Shown here: positions 53,338 through 64,000 of the stretch, piece after piece
Position numbering within the stretch: the first letter of the stretch is position 1
Layout: the number at the start of each line of letters is the position of its first letter
Assembly: GCF_022846655.1 (NCBI RefSeq)
Contig: NZ_AP025667.1
Location: 1,277,001 to 1,341,000 of the forward strand
Origin: Streptomyces seoulensis
Lineage (GTDB): Bacteria > Actinomycetota > Actinomycetes > Streptomycetales > Streptomycetaceae
Direction: 5' to 3'
Length of the DNA: 64,000 nucleotides
Position numbers and translations under genes: made by a program
The notes under the pieces: model-generated
Database searches by the model: none
Told to the model about the DNA's origin: nothing
What the model saw: only the letters and a program-made list of their open reading frames with translations

Positions 53338-53361
53338 TGAGCCACTTCACTTGAAGGCTCA
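53338..53361 (-). terminator. Hairpin after sugar-acid operon
   Basis: TGAGCC-AC-TTCA pairs with TGAA-GGCTCA (two-base bulge), immediately past the permease stop at 53364. Arms are short, so confidence is modest. Confidence 0.4.
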
Positions 53362-53363
53362 TC

Positions 53364-54592
53364 TCACGCGCCCGACCTGCGCTTGTTCCAGACGTCGAAG
53401 CCGACGGCCAGCAGCAGCGCGAGCCCCTTGATCACCTGCTGCCAGTCGGTGCCGACGCTCAGCAGGTTCATGCCGTTGTTCAGCACCCCGAGGACGAGCC
53501 CGCCGATGATCGCGCCGAGGACGGTGCCGACCCCGCCGCTCATGGAGGCGCCGCCGATGAACGACGAGGCGATGGCCTCCAGTTCGAAGTTGACCCCGGC
53601 CTTCGGCGAGGCCGCGTTCAGCCGGGCGGCGACCACGAGGCCGGCGAGGGCCGCGAGGACGCCCATGTTCAGGAAGACCAGGAAGGTGACCTTCTTGTCC
53701 TTCACCCCGGACAGCTTCGCCGCGGGCAGGTTGCCGCCGATCGCGTACACGTGGCGCCCGAAGACCGCGTTGCGCATGACGTAGCCGTAGCCGACGACCA
53801 GGACGCCGAGGGCGATCAGGATGATCGGGGCGCCCTTGTAGCTGGCGAGCAGCATGGTCAGGGCGAGGATCGCGGCGACCAGGGCGGCCAGCTTGAGCGC
53901 GAACAGCCTCAGCGGAGGCACCTGGAGCGCGAACTCCGCCTGCCTGCGCCGCCCTTGGACCTCCTGCCAGACCACGGCCGCGATCAGTGCAAGCCCGAGC
54001 AGCAGCGTCGGGTTGTGGTAGTCGGTGTCGGGGCCGAAGGCGGGCAGGAAGCCGTTGCCCAGCTTCTGGAGCCCGTCCGGGAACGGTCCCAGGGTCTGCC
54101 CCTTCAGCAGGATCTCCGTCAGCCCCCGGAAGAGCAGCATCCCGGCGAGCGTCACGATGAACGACGGGATGCCCAGGTAGGCGATCAGATACCCCTGCAC
54201 CGCCCCCGCCGCCGCGCCCACCAGCAGGCAGAGCACCAGCGCGAGCGGCCAGGGCACGTCGTGCCGCACGTTCAGCACGGCCAGGAACGCCCCGACGAAC
54301 GCGGTCAGCGAGCCCACCGACAGGTCGATGTGCCCCGAGATGATCACCAGCATCATCCCGATCGCCAGCACCAGGATGTAGCTGTTCTGCAGCACCAGGT
54401 TGGACACGTTGCGCGGCAGCAGCAGGTCCCCGTCGGTCCACACCGCGAACAGGGCCACGATCAGGCCGAGCGCGATCACCATCCCGTACTGGCGCATGTT
54501 GCGGCGCAGGCCGTCCAGCATCAGCCGGAGCACGCCCGGTCCGGCGGGCGGTCCGCCGCGCTCCGGCGGTGCCGGGGCCGTCACGTCCGCGC

Positions 54593-54596
<4 letters not shown>
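53364..54596 (-). CDS. CUT2 sugar ABC transporter permease
   Basis: A 410-residue permease with about ten membrane helices. [30 protein letters not shown] is the family signature block (split here by two helices), [18 protein letters not shown] and [20 protein letters not shown] are the conserved CUT2 (XylH/MmsB-like) loops, and a polar insertion lies at ~240-265. It forms the membrane channel with the ATPase encoded just upstream; ATG 54596 overlaps that stop as ATGA. It is the last gene of the six-gene operon beginning at 60546. Confidence 0.93.
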
Positions 54597-56160
<1,564 letters not shown>

Positions 56161-56164
<4 letters not shown>

Positions 56165-57279
56165 TTGAGCTGGGACTCGGTGTAGTAGCCGCCGTCGACC
56201 AGGACCTCGCGGTAGTTGCCCTTGTCGACGCTGACCGGCTGGAGTAGATAGGCGGGCACGACCTTGGCACCGTTGTCATAGGTCTTGGAGTCGTTGACCT
56301 CGGGCTTCTTGTCCTTGAGGGTGGCGTCCACCATGTCGGCCGCGACCTCGGCGAGCTTGCGGGTGTCCTTGTAGACGGTCTGCGTCTGCTCCCCGGCGAT
56401 GATCGACTTCACCGACGCCAGCTCCGCGTCCTGCCCGGTGACGACCGGCAGCGGCTTGCCCTTCTGGCCGTACCCGTCCGACTTCAGCGCGGACAGGATG
56501 CCGATGGAGATGCCGTCGTAGGGGGAGAGCACCGCGTCTACCCGGCCGGAGCGGTAGGCCGAGGTCAGCAGGTCCTCCATGCGGTGCTGGGCGGTGGTGC
56601 CGTCCCAGCGCAGGGTGGTGACCTGGTTGAGCGCGGTCTGCCCGGACTTCACCACGAGCTGCTTCTTGTCGATGTACGGCTGGAGCACCTTCATCGCGCC
56701 GCCGAAGAAGTACTTGGTGTTGTTGTCGTCGTTGGACCCGGCGAACAGTTCTATGGAGAACGGCCCCTTCTTGCCGCTGTCCAGCCCGAGCCGGTGCGTG
56801 ATGTAAGTGGCCTGCAGCTCGCCGACCTTCTCGTTGTCGAAGGAGGCGTAGTAGTCGACGTTCTTCGTGCCGAGGATCAGCCGGTCGTAGGCGATGACCG
56901 GGATGTGGGCGTCGGCGGCCTCCTGGAGCACGTTGTTCAGGGACTTGTTGTCGATCGCCGCGATGACCAGGCCCTTGACGCCCTGGGTGATGAGGTTCTC
57001 GATCTGGGCGACCTGGGTGTCCGGGTCGTCCTCGCCGTAGACCAGCTTGGTCTTGTACCCCTTGGCCCGCAGGTCCTTGACGACGTTGGCGCCGTCCGCG
57101 ATCCAGCGTTCGGAGGACTTGGTGGGCATGGCGACGCCGATGGTGCCGCCCTTGGCGTCGCCGCCCTTGTCCTCGGCCCCGCCCTCGCCGCTCTGCCCGC
57201 AGGCGGTCAGGGTGAGGGCGAGTACGGCGGTCGCGGCGAAGGCGACTCTGGGGGAGCGTGCGGTGAACCGGTCGCGCAT
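56161..57279 (-). CDS. Sugar-binding lipoprotein of CUT2 ABC transporter (ChvE/XylF-like)
   Basis: A 372-residue periplasmic-binding-type lipoprotein. The signal peptide ends in the lipobox LTAC (Cys ~ residue 27, [12 protein letters not shown]). The mature part is a peripla_BP_4 fold: [62 protein letters not shown] and [15 protein letters not shown]. It resembles ChvE, which binds xylose, glucose, arabinose and galactose. It lies first of the three transporter genes and 68 bp after the U32-like gene. ATG 57279 has an AAAAAGGA upstream. Confidence 0.93.
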
Positions 57280-57347
57280 GGTGAACCGTCCTTTTTCGTC
57301 TCGGCGTTGAGCGGGTCGGGCCGTGCGTGGTGCGGGGGTCGTACGGG

Positions 57348-58316
57348 TCACGCGGTGGTCGGGAAGCGGTGCAGCGGGCCGGGCAGGCGGGTGCCCAGCG
57401 GAGCCATGCCCTGGTCGGCGCCGTGCCGGGCGAGCAGGTCCAGCGCCAGCCGGCCGCGCCGCACCCGCTCCCGCGCGGTGTCCAGGGCCACGCTCCTGAG
57501 GTGGGCGCCCCACGGATAGATGCCGGGCGCCTTCGACAGGCCGAACTTCAGGTACAGCGGGGCGCCGCGCCGGATCAGCTCGGCCACCTCGTACATCCGT
57601 ACCTGGCCGCCGAGGTCGTCCGGTGCCTCGATGTACATGTCCATGGGGGCGCCGGAGACCCGGCGGATCTCGGTGAGATGGGCGAGGGTGAGATCGCCGG
57701 GCACGTTGATCGAGTCGGCGCCCAGCCGCTCGAACACCGCGTAGGAGACCGGGTTGACCGGGCCGATCAGCGCGGAGACCTTGAGCGTGGTGTCCGCCGG
57801 GAGCACCCCGGACTCCCGTGCCCGGTGCAGCGCCCACAGCACGCCCTCATCGGCCACCAGCAGGCAGCGCACGCCCAGTTCGGTCGCGCGCACCGCGTCC
57901 TCGACGCAGCCGGCCACCGCGTCGTGGCCACGGGCGCGCGGGCCGGCGCCACGCGAGTCGGAGCGCACCGCGCCCCCGATGTCCCAGGTGCCGCGTGGCC
58001 CGGTGAACAGACACAGCTCGATGCCGCGTTCGCGGGTCGCCCCGGCCATCTCGGTGATCTCGGCGTCCGTCAGCATCCACACGCCGCTGCCCTGGCTGAT
58101 CCGGTGCACCGGAACGTCCAGCCGGTCCGCCTCGGCGAGCACGACGGCCAGCGCCTCGGGTCCCTCGCACGACGGGATCTCGGTGCGCCAGGTACCCCCG
58201 CCCGGAAAGCGGTGCGGGGAGGCGTCGGCCGGGTCGGGGGCGGGCGCGCCCAGTCCCAGAGCGGCGAGCGCCTGCTCACCGGGCCTGCGGACTGCCGGAG
58301 CGGAAAGGTCGGTCAC
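57348..58316 (-). CDS. U32-peptidase-like TIM-barrel protein in sugar operon
   Basis: A 322-residue soluble protein. [40 protein letters not shown] and [20 protein letters not shown] resemble the collagenase-like U32 family (now known to include enzymes acting in tRNA and ubiquinone modification). The usual C-terminal cysteine cluster is not visible. I cannot name the reaction; in this operon a role in metabolising the imported sugar acid (an aldolase-like barrel) is as likely as proteolysis. GTG 58316 has AAAGG six bases upstream. It lies between the zinc dehydrogenase and the binding lipoprotein on the same strand. Confidence 0.65.
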   Translation of the reverse strand: MTDLSAPAVRRPGEQALAALGLGAPAPDPADASPHRFPGGGTWRTEIPSCEGPEALAVVLAEADRLDVPVHRISQGSGVWMLTDAEITEMAGATRERGIELCLFTGPRGTWDIGGAVRSDSRGAGPRARGHDAVAGCVEDAVRATELGVRCLLVADEGVLWALHRARESGVLPADTTLKVSALIGPVNPVSYAVFERLGADSINVPGDLTLAHLTEIRRVSGAPMDMYIEAPDDLGGQVRMYEVAELIRRGAPLYLKFGLSKAPGIYPWGAHLRSVALDTARERVRRGRLALDLLARHGADQGMAPLGTRLPGPLHRFPTTA

Positions 58317-58396
58317 GGGCTGCCTTTCGTGTTCGGTATGCCGGACAGGGTTCGGATCTTCGGGCGGGAGGGCCTCAGGGGCCGCGCGGGTGCGGG

Positions 58397-59392
58397 TCAG
58401 GGCAGCAGGAGCACCTTCCCCACCCCCGGCCCGGCCAGCCCGACCGCCCGCGCGAACTCCGTCAGCGGCAGCCGGTGCGTCACCAGGGGCAGCGGGTCCA
58501 GCAGCCCGGCGCCGAACAGCCGTACCGCGTGCGCCCAGGCCGCCGGGGGCGCGCCGAAGACCGTGCGCACCTCCAGCCGCCGTACGACGAGGTCGGCCGG
58601 GTCGAGGCCGTCGGCACCCGGTGCCGGGATGCCGGTCAGCACCAGGCGTCCACCGCGCCGGAGCAGTGCGGCCGCCGTGCGGGCGGCCTCGGCGGAGCCG
58701 GCGGCCTCGATCACCACGTCGAAGCCGCCGGGCAGGTCCGTGCCGCTCAGGCCGAAGGTGGTGGCGCCGAACTCCTTGGCCAATGCCTCGCGTTCGCGGT
58801 CGAGTCCCACCACCAGCAGCTCCCTGGGCGAGACCGCGGCGAGGAAACGCACCGCGAGCATCCCCAGCGTCCCCGCGCCGACCACCGCCACCCGCTCGCC
58901 CGGCCGGGCGTCGGCCAGCAGCGCGGCGGCCGCGACACAGGCGGCGGGCTCCAGCAGGGCGGCCGCGGTGAGGTCGGCGCCGTCGGGCAGCGGATGCAGC
59001 AGCCGGGCGGGCAGGGTGAGCGTGGGAGCCATCGCGCCGGGCCGGGTGAAGCCGGTCTCCTCGTACCCCGCCTCGCACAGCGTCGTCTCGCCCGCGTGGC
59101 AGCGCTCGCACACCTGGCAGTTGCGGAACCCCTCGCCGACCACCTTGCGGCCCGCCAGATCCTCCGGCACCCCGGCGCCCACCGCGCGGACCGTCCCCGA
59201 CCACTCGTGGCCGGGCACCACCGGGTAACGCACGTACTGCGCGGGCCGGTTGCCCCGGTACAGCTCGCGGTCGCTGCCGCAGACGCCGACCGCGTGCACG
59301 GCGACCAGCGCCTCGCCGGGGCCCGGCGGGCGGGGCGTGTGCGGCTCCAGCCGGTGCGCGCCCGGCGCCTCGACCACGACCTGGACGCTCAC
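58397..59392 (-). CDS. Zinc-dependent alcohol/polyol dehydrogenase
   Basis: A 331-residue medium-chain dehydrogenase. Catalytic zinc residues are in VGVCGSDRELYRGN (Cys) and VVPGHEWSGTV (His-Glu). The structural zinc lobe is reduced to CQVCERCHAGETTLC, which still gives four cysteines. The Rossmann motif is VAVVGAGTLGMLAV (~residue 165). It should oxidise a sugar or sugar-acid hydroxyl with NAD(P). GTG 59392 overlaps the stop of the dehydratase gene (GTGA). It is the second gene of the operon. Confidence 0.9.
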   Translation of the reverse strand: MSVQVVVEAPGAHRLEPHTPRPPGPGEALVAVHAVGVCGSDRELYRGNRPAQYVRYPVVPGHEWSGTVRAVGAGVPEDLAGRKVVGEGFRNCQVCERCHAGETTLCEAGYEETGFTRPGAMAPTLTLPARLLHPLPDGADLTAAALLEPAACVAAAALLADARPGERVAVVGAGTLGMLAVRFLAAVSPRELLVVGLDREREALAKEFGATTFGLSGTDLPGGFDVVIEAAGSAEAARTAAALLRRGGRLVLTGIPAPGADGLDPADLVVRRLEVRTVFGAPPAAWAHAVRLFGAGLLDPLPLVTHRLPLTEFARAVGLAGPGVGKVLLLP

Positions 59393-60546
59393 ATCGTCCC
59401 CTTCGGCCGGCGCCGCTCCCAGCCCTCGGCCCACAGGTCGAACCGGGCCTGCTGCTGGGGGAACTCGGCTGCCGCGTCGGTGTCCAGCTCGACGCCGAGA
59501 CCGGGGGCGTCGGAGAGGTGGAAGTAGCCGTCGACCACCTCGGGCGCACCCTTGACCACGTTCTTGATCTCCGCGTCCGCGAAGTCGTTGAAGTGCTCCA
59601 GGATCTTGAAGTTCGGCGTACTGAAACCGACTTGGAGCGAGGCGGCGGTGAGGACCGGGCCGCCGACGTTGTGCGGGGCGAGCAGCATGTAGTGGGTCTC
59701 GGCGGTCGCGGCCAGCTTGCGCGTCTCCCAGATGCCGCCGATGTGCCCGACGTCCGGCTGGAGGATGTCCGCCGCCTGGCTCTCGAACAGCTCGCGGAAC
59801 TCGATCCGGTCGTGCACGCGCTCCCCGGTGGCGACCGGGATGTCCACCCTGGCGGCCACCTTCTGGAGCGCCTTCAGATTCTCCGGCGGCACCGGCTCCT
59901 CCAGCCACGCGGGCTCGAAAGGCGCCAGTTCGCGGGCTAGCCGGATCGCGGTGGCGGGGGAAAAGCGGCCGTGCATCTCCAGCATCAGCTCGGTGTCCGG
60001 CCCGATCGCGTCCCGTACGGCCTCGATCAGCGAGACGGCGTACCGGGTCCGCTCGTGGTCCAGCTCGAAGTGGCCGGTGCCGAACGGGTCGATCTTCAGG
60101 GCCCGGTAGCCCCGGTCCACGACCGCGCGGGCCGCCTCGTGGTACGCCTGAGGGGTGCGTTCGGTGGTGTACCAGCCGTTGGCGTACGCCTTGACCCGGT
60201 CGGTGACCTTCCCGCCGAGCAGTTGCCACACCGGTACGCCGAGCGCCTTGCCCTTGATGTCCCAGCAGGCCATCTCGATGACCGCGATCCCGGACATCAC
60301 GATCTCCCCGGCCCGGCCGAAGTCGCCGTACTTCATCCGGCGGACCAGGTCCTCCACGGCGAACGGGTCCGAGCCCACGACGTGGTTGGCCTCGGCCTCC
60401 CGCAAGTAGCCGAGCAGGGCGTCGGTGTGGCCGAGCATGCGGGTCTCCCCGACGCCGGTGAGCCCTTCGTCCGTGTGGACCTGCACATAGGTCAGATTGC
60501 GCCACGGTGTGCCGACCACATGGGTGCTGATTCCGGTGATACGCAC
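59389..60546 (-). CDS. Enolase-superfamily sugar-acid dehydratase (galactonate-dehydratase-like)
   Basis: A 385-residue member of the mandelate racemase/muconate-lactonizing family. The N-terminal capping domain is followed by the barrel: YRALKIDPFG (KxD catalytic Lys position), ELMLEMHGRFSPATA (metal Asp/Glu and H, as in the galactonate-dehydratase branch), WLEEPVPPENL, IPVATGERVHDR and LLAPHNVGGPVLTAASLQ (His of the catalytic dyad). It removes water from an aldonate to give a 2-keto-3-deoxy acid; the exact acid (galactonate, gluconate, other) is not readable. GTG 60546 is the first codon of the six-gene operon. Promoter and operator lie immediately upstream. Confidence 0.88.
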   Translation of the reverse strand: MRITGISTHVVGTPWRNLTYVQVHTDEGLTGVGETRMLGHTDALLGYLREAEANHVVGSDPFAVEDLVRRMKYGDFGRAGEIVMSGIAVIEMACWDIKGKALGVPVWQLLGGKVTDRVKAYANGWYTTERTPQAYHEAARAVVDRGYRALKIDPFGTGHFELDHERTRYAVSLIEAVRDAIGPDTELMLEMHGRFSPATAIRLARELAPFEPAWLEEPVPPENLKALQKVAARVDIPVATGERVHDRIEFRELFESQAADILQPDVGHIGGIWETRKLAATAETHYMLLAPHNVGGPVLTAASLQVGFSTPNFKILEHFNDFADAEIKNVVKGAPEVVDGYFHLSDAPGLGVELDTDAAAEFPQQQARFDLWAEGWERRRPKGTM

Positions 60547-60562
60547 GCCCGTCCACCCCTCG

Positions 60563-60592
60563 GTGTTCGAAATTTCGTCATGCGTTCGAAAT
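60563..60592. promoter_or_regulatory. Double operator of the sugar-acid operon
   Basis: Two direct copies of GYGTTCGAAAT (60563-60573 and 60582-60592), 19 bp apart, with a perfect CGAAATTTCG palindrome at 60568-60577 between their cores. They lie downstream of the minus-strand -10, a repressor position. The 60563 copy matches the reverse complement of 43192-43202 before iclR base for base. Confidence 0.6.
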
Positions 60593-60601
60593 GCTGGCGC
60601 G

Positions 60602-60607
60602 ACAGTA
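60602..60607 (-). promoter_or_regulatory. -10 box of the sugar-acid operon
   Basis: On the minus strand this reads TACTGT, about ten bases upstream of the double operator and 56 bp before GTG 60546. No good -35 is visible. Confidence 0.35.
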
Positions 60608-60747
60608 GGGAGCGGGCGCGGGGGGTGTCAATGGGGTGAACACGTAACGGTTCCGGCAACGGGATGCGGAGGATTTCCGGTCCCGCACCAAACCTTCACA
60701 GCGGCACCTAGGAACGTGACCCGGGTGGAATCTAGTCTTCCCGCGTC

Positions 60748-61599
60748 ATGGACTACTGCCACCCGTGCCGACGGCACCTCAACGGCGCCCTGGCCTGCCC
60801 CGGCTGCGGCGCGCCCGCTCTGACAGCCGTCGCGCCGGTCACCCACGCCCCGGCGGGCACGGTGGCGGACCCCTACGGACCGAGCGCCGCCTCCCAGGGA
60901 CAGGCCGCCCCGGCCCCCGCGGCCGACGCTGCTCCCGTCCCCGCCCCCGACGCCGCTCCCGTCCCCGAGCCGCCGAGAGTGCCCCAACAGGCCGACAGAC
61001 GCGGGACGTACGAGCCGCCCGCCGGATCCGCCGCCCCCGAGCCCGCGTACGACGATCCGGACCCCGACGAGCCGGACGATCCCGCCCCCGACGGCAGCAG
61101 ACGCGACCGGAAGGCCGCAGCGCACCGCCGCCGCAGACGCCGCACCCTCATCGTGGCCACCGGGTTCGTACTGGCGGCGGGCGCCCTGAGCCTCGCCGAA
61201 CTGGGCACCGACGCCCCCTTCTCCTTCGACCGGCCCGCCGCCTCCGGCGACGCCTCCCCGGACGGCGGCGCGGCCTCCGTCCCGCCCGACGCGACCGGCG
61301 CGGCGCCGGGCAGCGCCTCCGCCGCCGCGACCAGCGCCCGCAGCGCCTCGGCCTCACCCTCGGACTCGGCCTCCGCGTCCCCGTCCGAGTCCCCCACCGA
61401 GAAGGCGTCCGAGTCCCCGTCGGCCGAACCGGTCACCGAACGCCCCGCCACCACCCCCGGGGACTCGGCCCCGGCCCCCGCCCGTCCGGCGCCGGCCAAG
61501 CCCACCCCCACCCCGACCGCGGCCCCCACCACCTCCGGCCCGGCCCCCCAGCCCACCCCGACCAAGAGCTGCGACCGCTTCCTGTGGTGGTGCACGTAG
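60748..61599 (+). CDS. SCO2400-family zinc-ribbon membrane protein
   Basis: A 283-residue protein. A short N-terminal zinc ribbon (DYCHPCRRHLNG, LACPGCGAPA) sits in the cytoplasm, followed by a Pro/Ala-rich linker, a basic stop (HRRRRRRT), one membrane helix (LIVATGFVLAAGALSLAEL, ~residues 133-151) and a Ser/Pro/Thr-rich extracellular stalk. It ends in CDRFLWWCT, a Cys pair that may be oxidised. Zinc-ribbon plus single-helix proteins of this kind are named after SCO2400; the role is unknown, perhaps transmembrane signalling. A TAGTCT nine bases before the ATG would give an almost leaderless mRNA. Confidence 0.82.
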   Translation: MDYCHPCRRHLNGALACPGCGAPALTAVAPVTHAPAGTVADPYGPSAASQGQAAPAPAADAAPVPAPDAAPVPEPPRVPQQADRRGTYEPPAGSAAPEPAYDDPDPDEPDDPAPDGSRRDRKAAAHRRRRRRTLIVATGFVLAAGALSLAELGTDAPFSFDRPAASGDASPDGGAASVPPDATGAAPGSASAAATSARSASASPSDSASASPSESPTEKASESPSAEPVTERPATTPGDSAPAPARPAPAKPTPTPTAAPTTSGPAPQPTPTKSCDRFLWWCT

Positions 61600-61950
61600 G
61601 CGCCGCGGCGCACGCCGTGACCTCCGGGGGCGTCCCTGCCATGGCCCCCGGCGGGCCGAACCGCTGTGTACCGGCGGCGTCCGACCCGCAGGCGCGCCCC
61701 GACGGCCTGCGTCCGCCGCCCCGGCACGGGTAGGCGCACGCCCTGAGACCCGGCCGCCCGTCCGTGCCCCGGTCGCTGCCGTACGAACCCCCGTGCCATC
61801 GGCCATCCGGGGCAACGGTGACACCAACCGGGCCCCGCGGCGGTTGAGTCGAACAGGTACATCTCGCCGTACACGACCTCGGAATGCGCCGGCCGGATCC
61901 GGCGCCGTGCGAGGAGGAGCAGCGAGCAGCGGCTCAGTTGAGGAGAGCGG
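61600..61950. other. Non-coding stretch before the serine hydrolase gene
   Basis: In these 351 bp I see no convincing gene or RNA. GC-rich inverted segments just after 61599 may terminate the SCO2400-family transcript. The last ~60 bp, with GAGGAG boxes at about 61912 and 61940, is the leader of the downstream hydrolase. Confidence 0.4.
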
Positions 61951-63108
61951 ATGAGTCAGGACATCGACGTCCAGGGCACGGTCGCCGAGGGGTTCGAGGC
62001 GGTGCGCGAGGAATTCGCCGCGTTCGTCTCCGGTGAACAGCCAGATTACGAAGGCCAGTTGTGCGCCTATGTGGACGGCCGCCGGGTCGTCGACCTGTGG
62101 GCGGGTGACGACGTGGACGGCGGCTCGCTGTACGGCGTCTTCTCCTCCACCAAGGGCGCCGCCCATCTGGTCGCGGCCCTGCTGGTCCAGGACGGCACAC
62201 TGGAACTGGACCGCAAAGTCACCTACTACTGGCCCGAGTTCGGTGTCGAGGGCAAGGGTGCGCTGACCCTGCGCGACCTGCTCGCGCACCGCGCCGGACT
62301 GGTCGGCACCGACACCGGCTTCAGCGCGGCCGAGCTGGCCGACGACCGCGCGCTCGCCGAACGCCTCGCCGACCAGCGCCCCTTCTGGCGCCCCGGCACG
62401 GCCTTCGGCTACCACTCGCTGACGATGGGCGCCCTCACCGGCGAGGTGGTCCGCCGGGCCACCGGCCACACCCTCCAGGAGCTGTACGAGGAGCGGGTCC
62501 GCGCCCCCTACGGGCTGGACTTCCACCTCGGACTGCCCGCCTCGCGCGAGCCCCGGTTCCGCGCCACCCAGCCCATGATGCCGACCCCGGCCCAGCAGGC
62601 GGAGGCCGAGCTGCGCCGCAGCGGTCCGCACACCCTCCCGGCCATCGCCATAAACCAGCATGCCCCGCAGCCCACCGACCTCCAGGCGCTGCCGAACGAC
62701 CGCGCCGTCCGCGCGAGCGGGCAGGCATCCGTGGGCGGGGTCGCCTCGGCGCGCGGTCTGGCCGGGATGTACGCGGCGATGATCAGCGAGGTGGACGGGA
62801 AGGCGCCGCTGCTCAAGAGCGACGTCCTCGCGGAGTTCGGCCAGCCGCACTCGGTCGGCCACGACCTGGTGACCCGCGCCCGCGGGGTGTTCGGTCTCGG
62901 CTTCGAGTGCACGGCCGACTCCTGGCACCCCTTCCTCGGGGCGGGCACCGTCGGCCACTGCGGCGCGGCCGGCTCACAGGCGTTCGCCGACCCGCGCAGC
63001 GGCCTCGCCTACGGCTACACCCGCCGCCGCTTCGCCCACCCGGGCGGCGCGGCGGCGGAGAACGACCGCCTGGCGGCGGCCGTGCACCGGGCGGCGCTGG
63101 GCGGCTGA
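61951..63108 (+). CDS. Serine beta-lactamase-like hydrolase/esterase (class C fold)
   Basis: A 385-residue soluble protein of the beta-lactamase/EstB family. FSSTKGAAHLVAAL has the SxxK active site (Ser near residue 68), AFGYHSLTMGALTGEVV the Tyr motif (YHS instead of YxN) and GHCGAAGSQAFADP the KTG-equivalent region. No signal peptide, so it is probably a cytosolic esterase or peptidase rather than a resistance enzyme. GAGGAGAG lies close before ATG 61951. It is monocistronic, with a hairpin shared with the convergent reductase. Confidence 0.9.
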   Translation: MSQDIDVQGTVAEGFEAVREEFAAFVSGEQPDYEGQLCAYVDGRRVVDLWAGDDVDGGSLYGVFSSTKGAAHLVAALLVQDGTLELDRKVTYYWPEFGVEGKGALTLRDLLAHRAGLVGTDTGFSAAELADDRALAERLADQRPFWRPGTAFGYHSLTMGALTGEVVRRATGHTLQELYEERVRAPYGLDFHLGLPASREPRFRATQPMMPTPAQQAEAELRRSGPHTLPAIAINQHAPQPTDLQALPNDRAVRASGQASVGGVASARGLAGMYAAMISEVDGKAPLLKSDVLAEFGQPHSVGHDLVTRARGVFGLGFECTADSWHPFLGAGTVGHCGAAGSQAFADPRSGLAYGYTRRRFAHPGGAAAENDRLAAAVHRAALGG

Positions 63109-63123
63109 GCCGGGACATGGCGA

Positions 63124-63156
63124 AAGGCCGCACCCCACGTCCAGGGATGCGGCCTT
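63124..63156. terminator. Bidirectional terminator between hydrolase and MDR gene
   Basis: AAGGCCGCA / TGCGGCCTT arms (9 bp, loop 15 nt) lie between two converging stops (63108 and 63208). Confidence 0.7.
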
Positions 63157-63207
63157 CCGCCCGGCCCAACGACCGGCACCGGGTCCACGTCACCGGTGCG
63201 TGCCGGA

Positions 63208-64000
<793 letters not shown>

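Noticed and set aside
61951..63108. Antibiotic-resistance beta-lactamase
   Set aside because: The SxxK fold is of the EstB/class C-like esterase group, no signal peptide is present and the Tyr motif is YHS, so a cytosolic hydrolase is the better call.

Overview
The window is chromosomal DNA from a Streptomyces-type actinomycete. The evidence is very high GC in nearly all coding regions, frequent GTG and TTG starts, Tat and Sec secreted hydrolases, and a run of recognisable Streptomyces core genes: a hrdA-type sigma factor beside dnaG and dgt, the actin-like mbl, the malonyl/methylmalonyl-CoA ligase matB, a SCO2400-family membrane protein and pyruvate phosphate dikinase. From memory, this order follows the S. 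coelicolor block from about SCO2494 (ppdK) down to about SCO2400, so most of the window is ordinary colinear chromosome with accessory insertions.

Layout. 1-4.1 kb: two translationally coupled alpha-glycan hydrolase genes, divergent from a ROK regulator. 4.2-7.3 kb: ppdK, with an FNR-box-like palindrome upstream. 7.3-10.8 kb: an accessory island holding a small coiled-coil/zinc-motif gene, an AT-richer HEPN-domain gene and a frameshifted integrase remnant. 10.8-15.4 kb: a small conserved gene, a sortase with a candidate surface protein, a secreted M4 protease and a SanA/DUF218 protein. 15.5-21.5 kb: dgt, a ferredoxin-reductase-like enzyme, dnaG and the hrdA-type sigma factor; dgt and dnaG have leaderless-type promoters. 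21.5-27.2 kb: a two-gene ABC exporter, a xylulokinase-like FGGY kinase and a YtxH-type protein. 27.3-27.7 kb: two tRNA-Asn genes and one tRNA with a CAU anticodon.

28-37.5 kb: secreted proteins, a coupled phosphoesterase/MFS/beta-propeller operon, an HTH regulator, two tandem secreted cysteine-rich paralogues, two peptidoglycan hydrolases and a DoxX protein. 37.7-43.1 kb: mbl, matB, a frameshifted MerR-PP2C fusion gene, an ATP-grasp enzyme and an unknown gene. 43.2-44.9 kb: an IclR regulator overlapping an SMP-30 lactonase. 44.9-48.1 kb: a coupled trio of ImmA/IrrE-like Zn peptidase, MAB_1171c-type membrane protein and FAD oxidoreductase. 48.3-53.2 kb: a Tat-exported GH35 beta-galactosidase and a PLP aminotransferase with a long Pro/Ala-rich tail. 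53.4-60.5 kb: one six-gene operon for a sugar acid or sugar: an enolase-superfamily dehydratase, a zinc alcohol dehydrogenase, a U32-like protein and a CUT2 ABC importer. 60.7-64 kb: a SCO2400-family protein, a serine beta-lactamase-like hydrolase and a truncated MDR reductase.

How the genes work together. An 11-bp motif (GYGTTCGAAAT) occurs twice just downstream of the presumed -10 of the six-gene operon, and once, inverted, just downstream of the presumed -10 of the IclR gene 17 kb away. I infer that IclR, the SMP-30 lactonase and the six-gene operon form one aldose/aldonate catabolic regulon. The least-described material is the HEPN island and the ImmA-like/MAB_1171c/FAD trio. All family calls come from reading motifs by eye; no database search was run.
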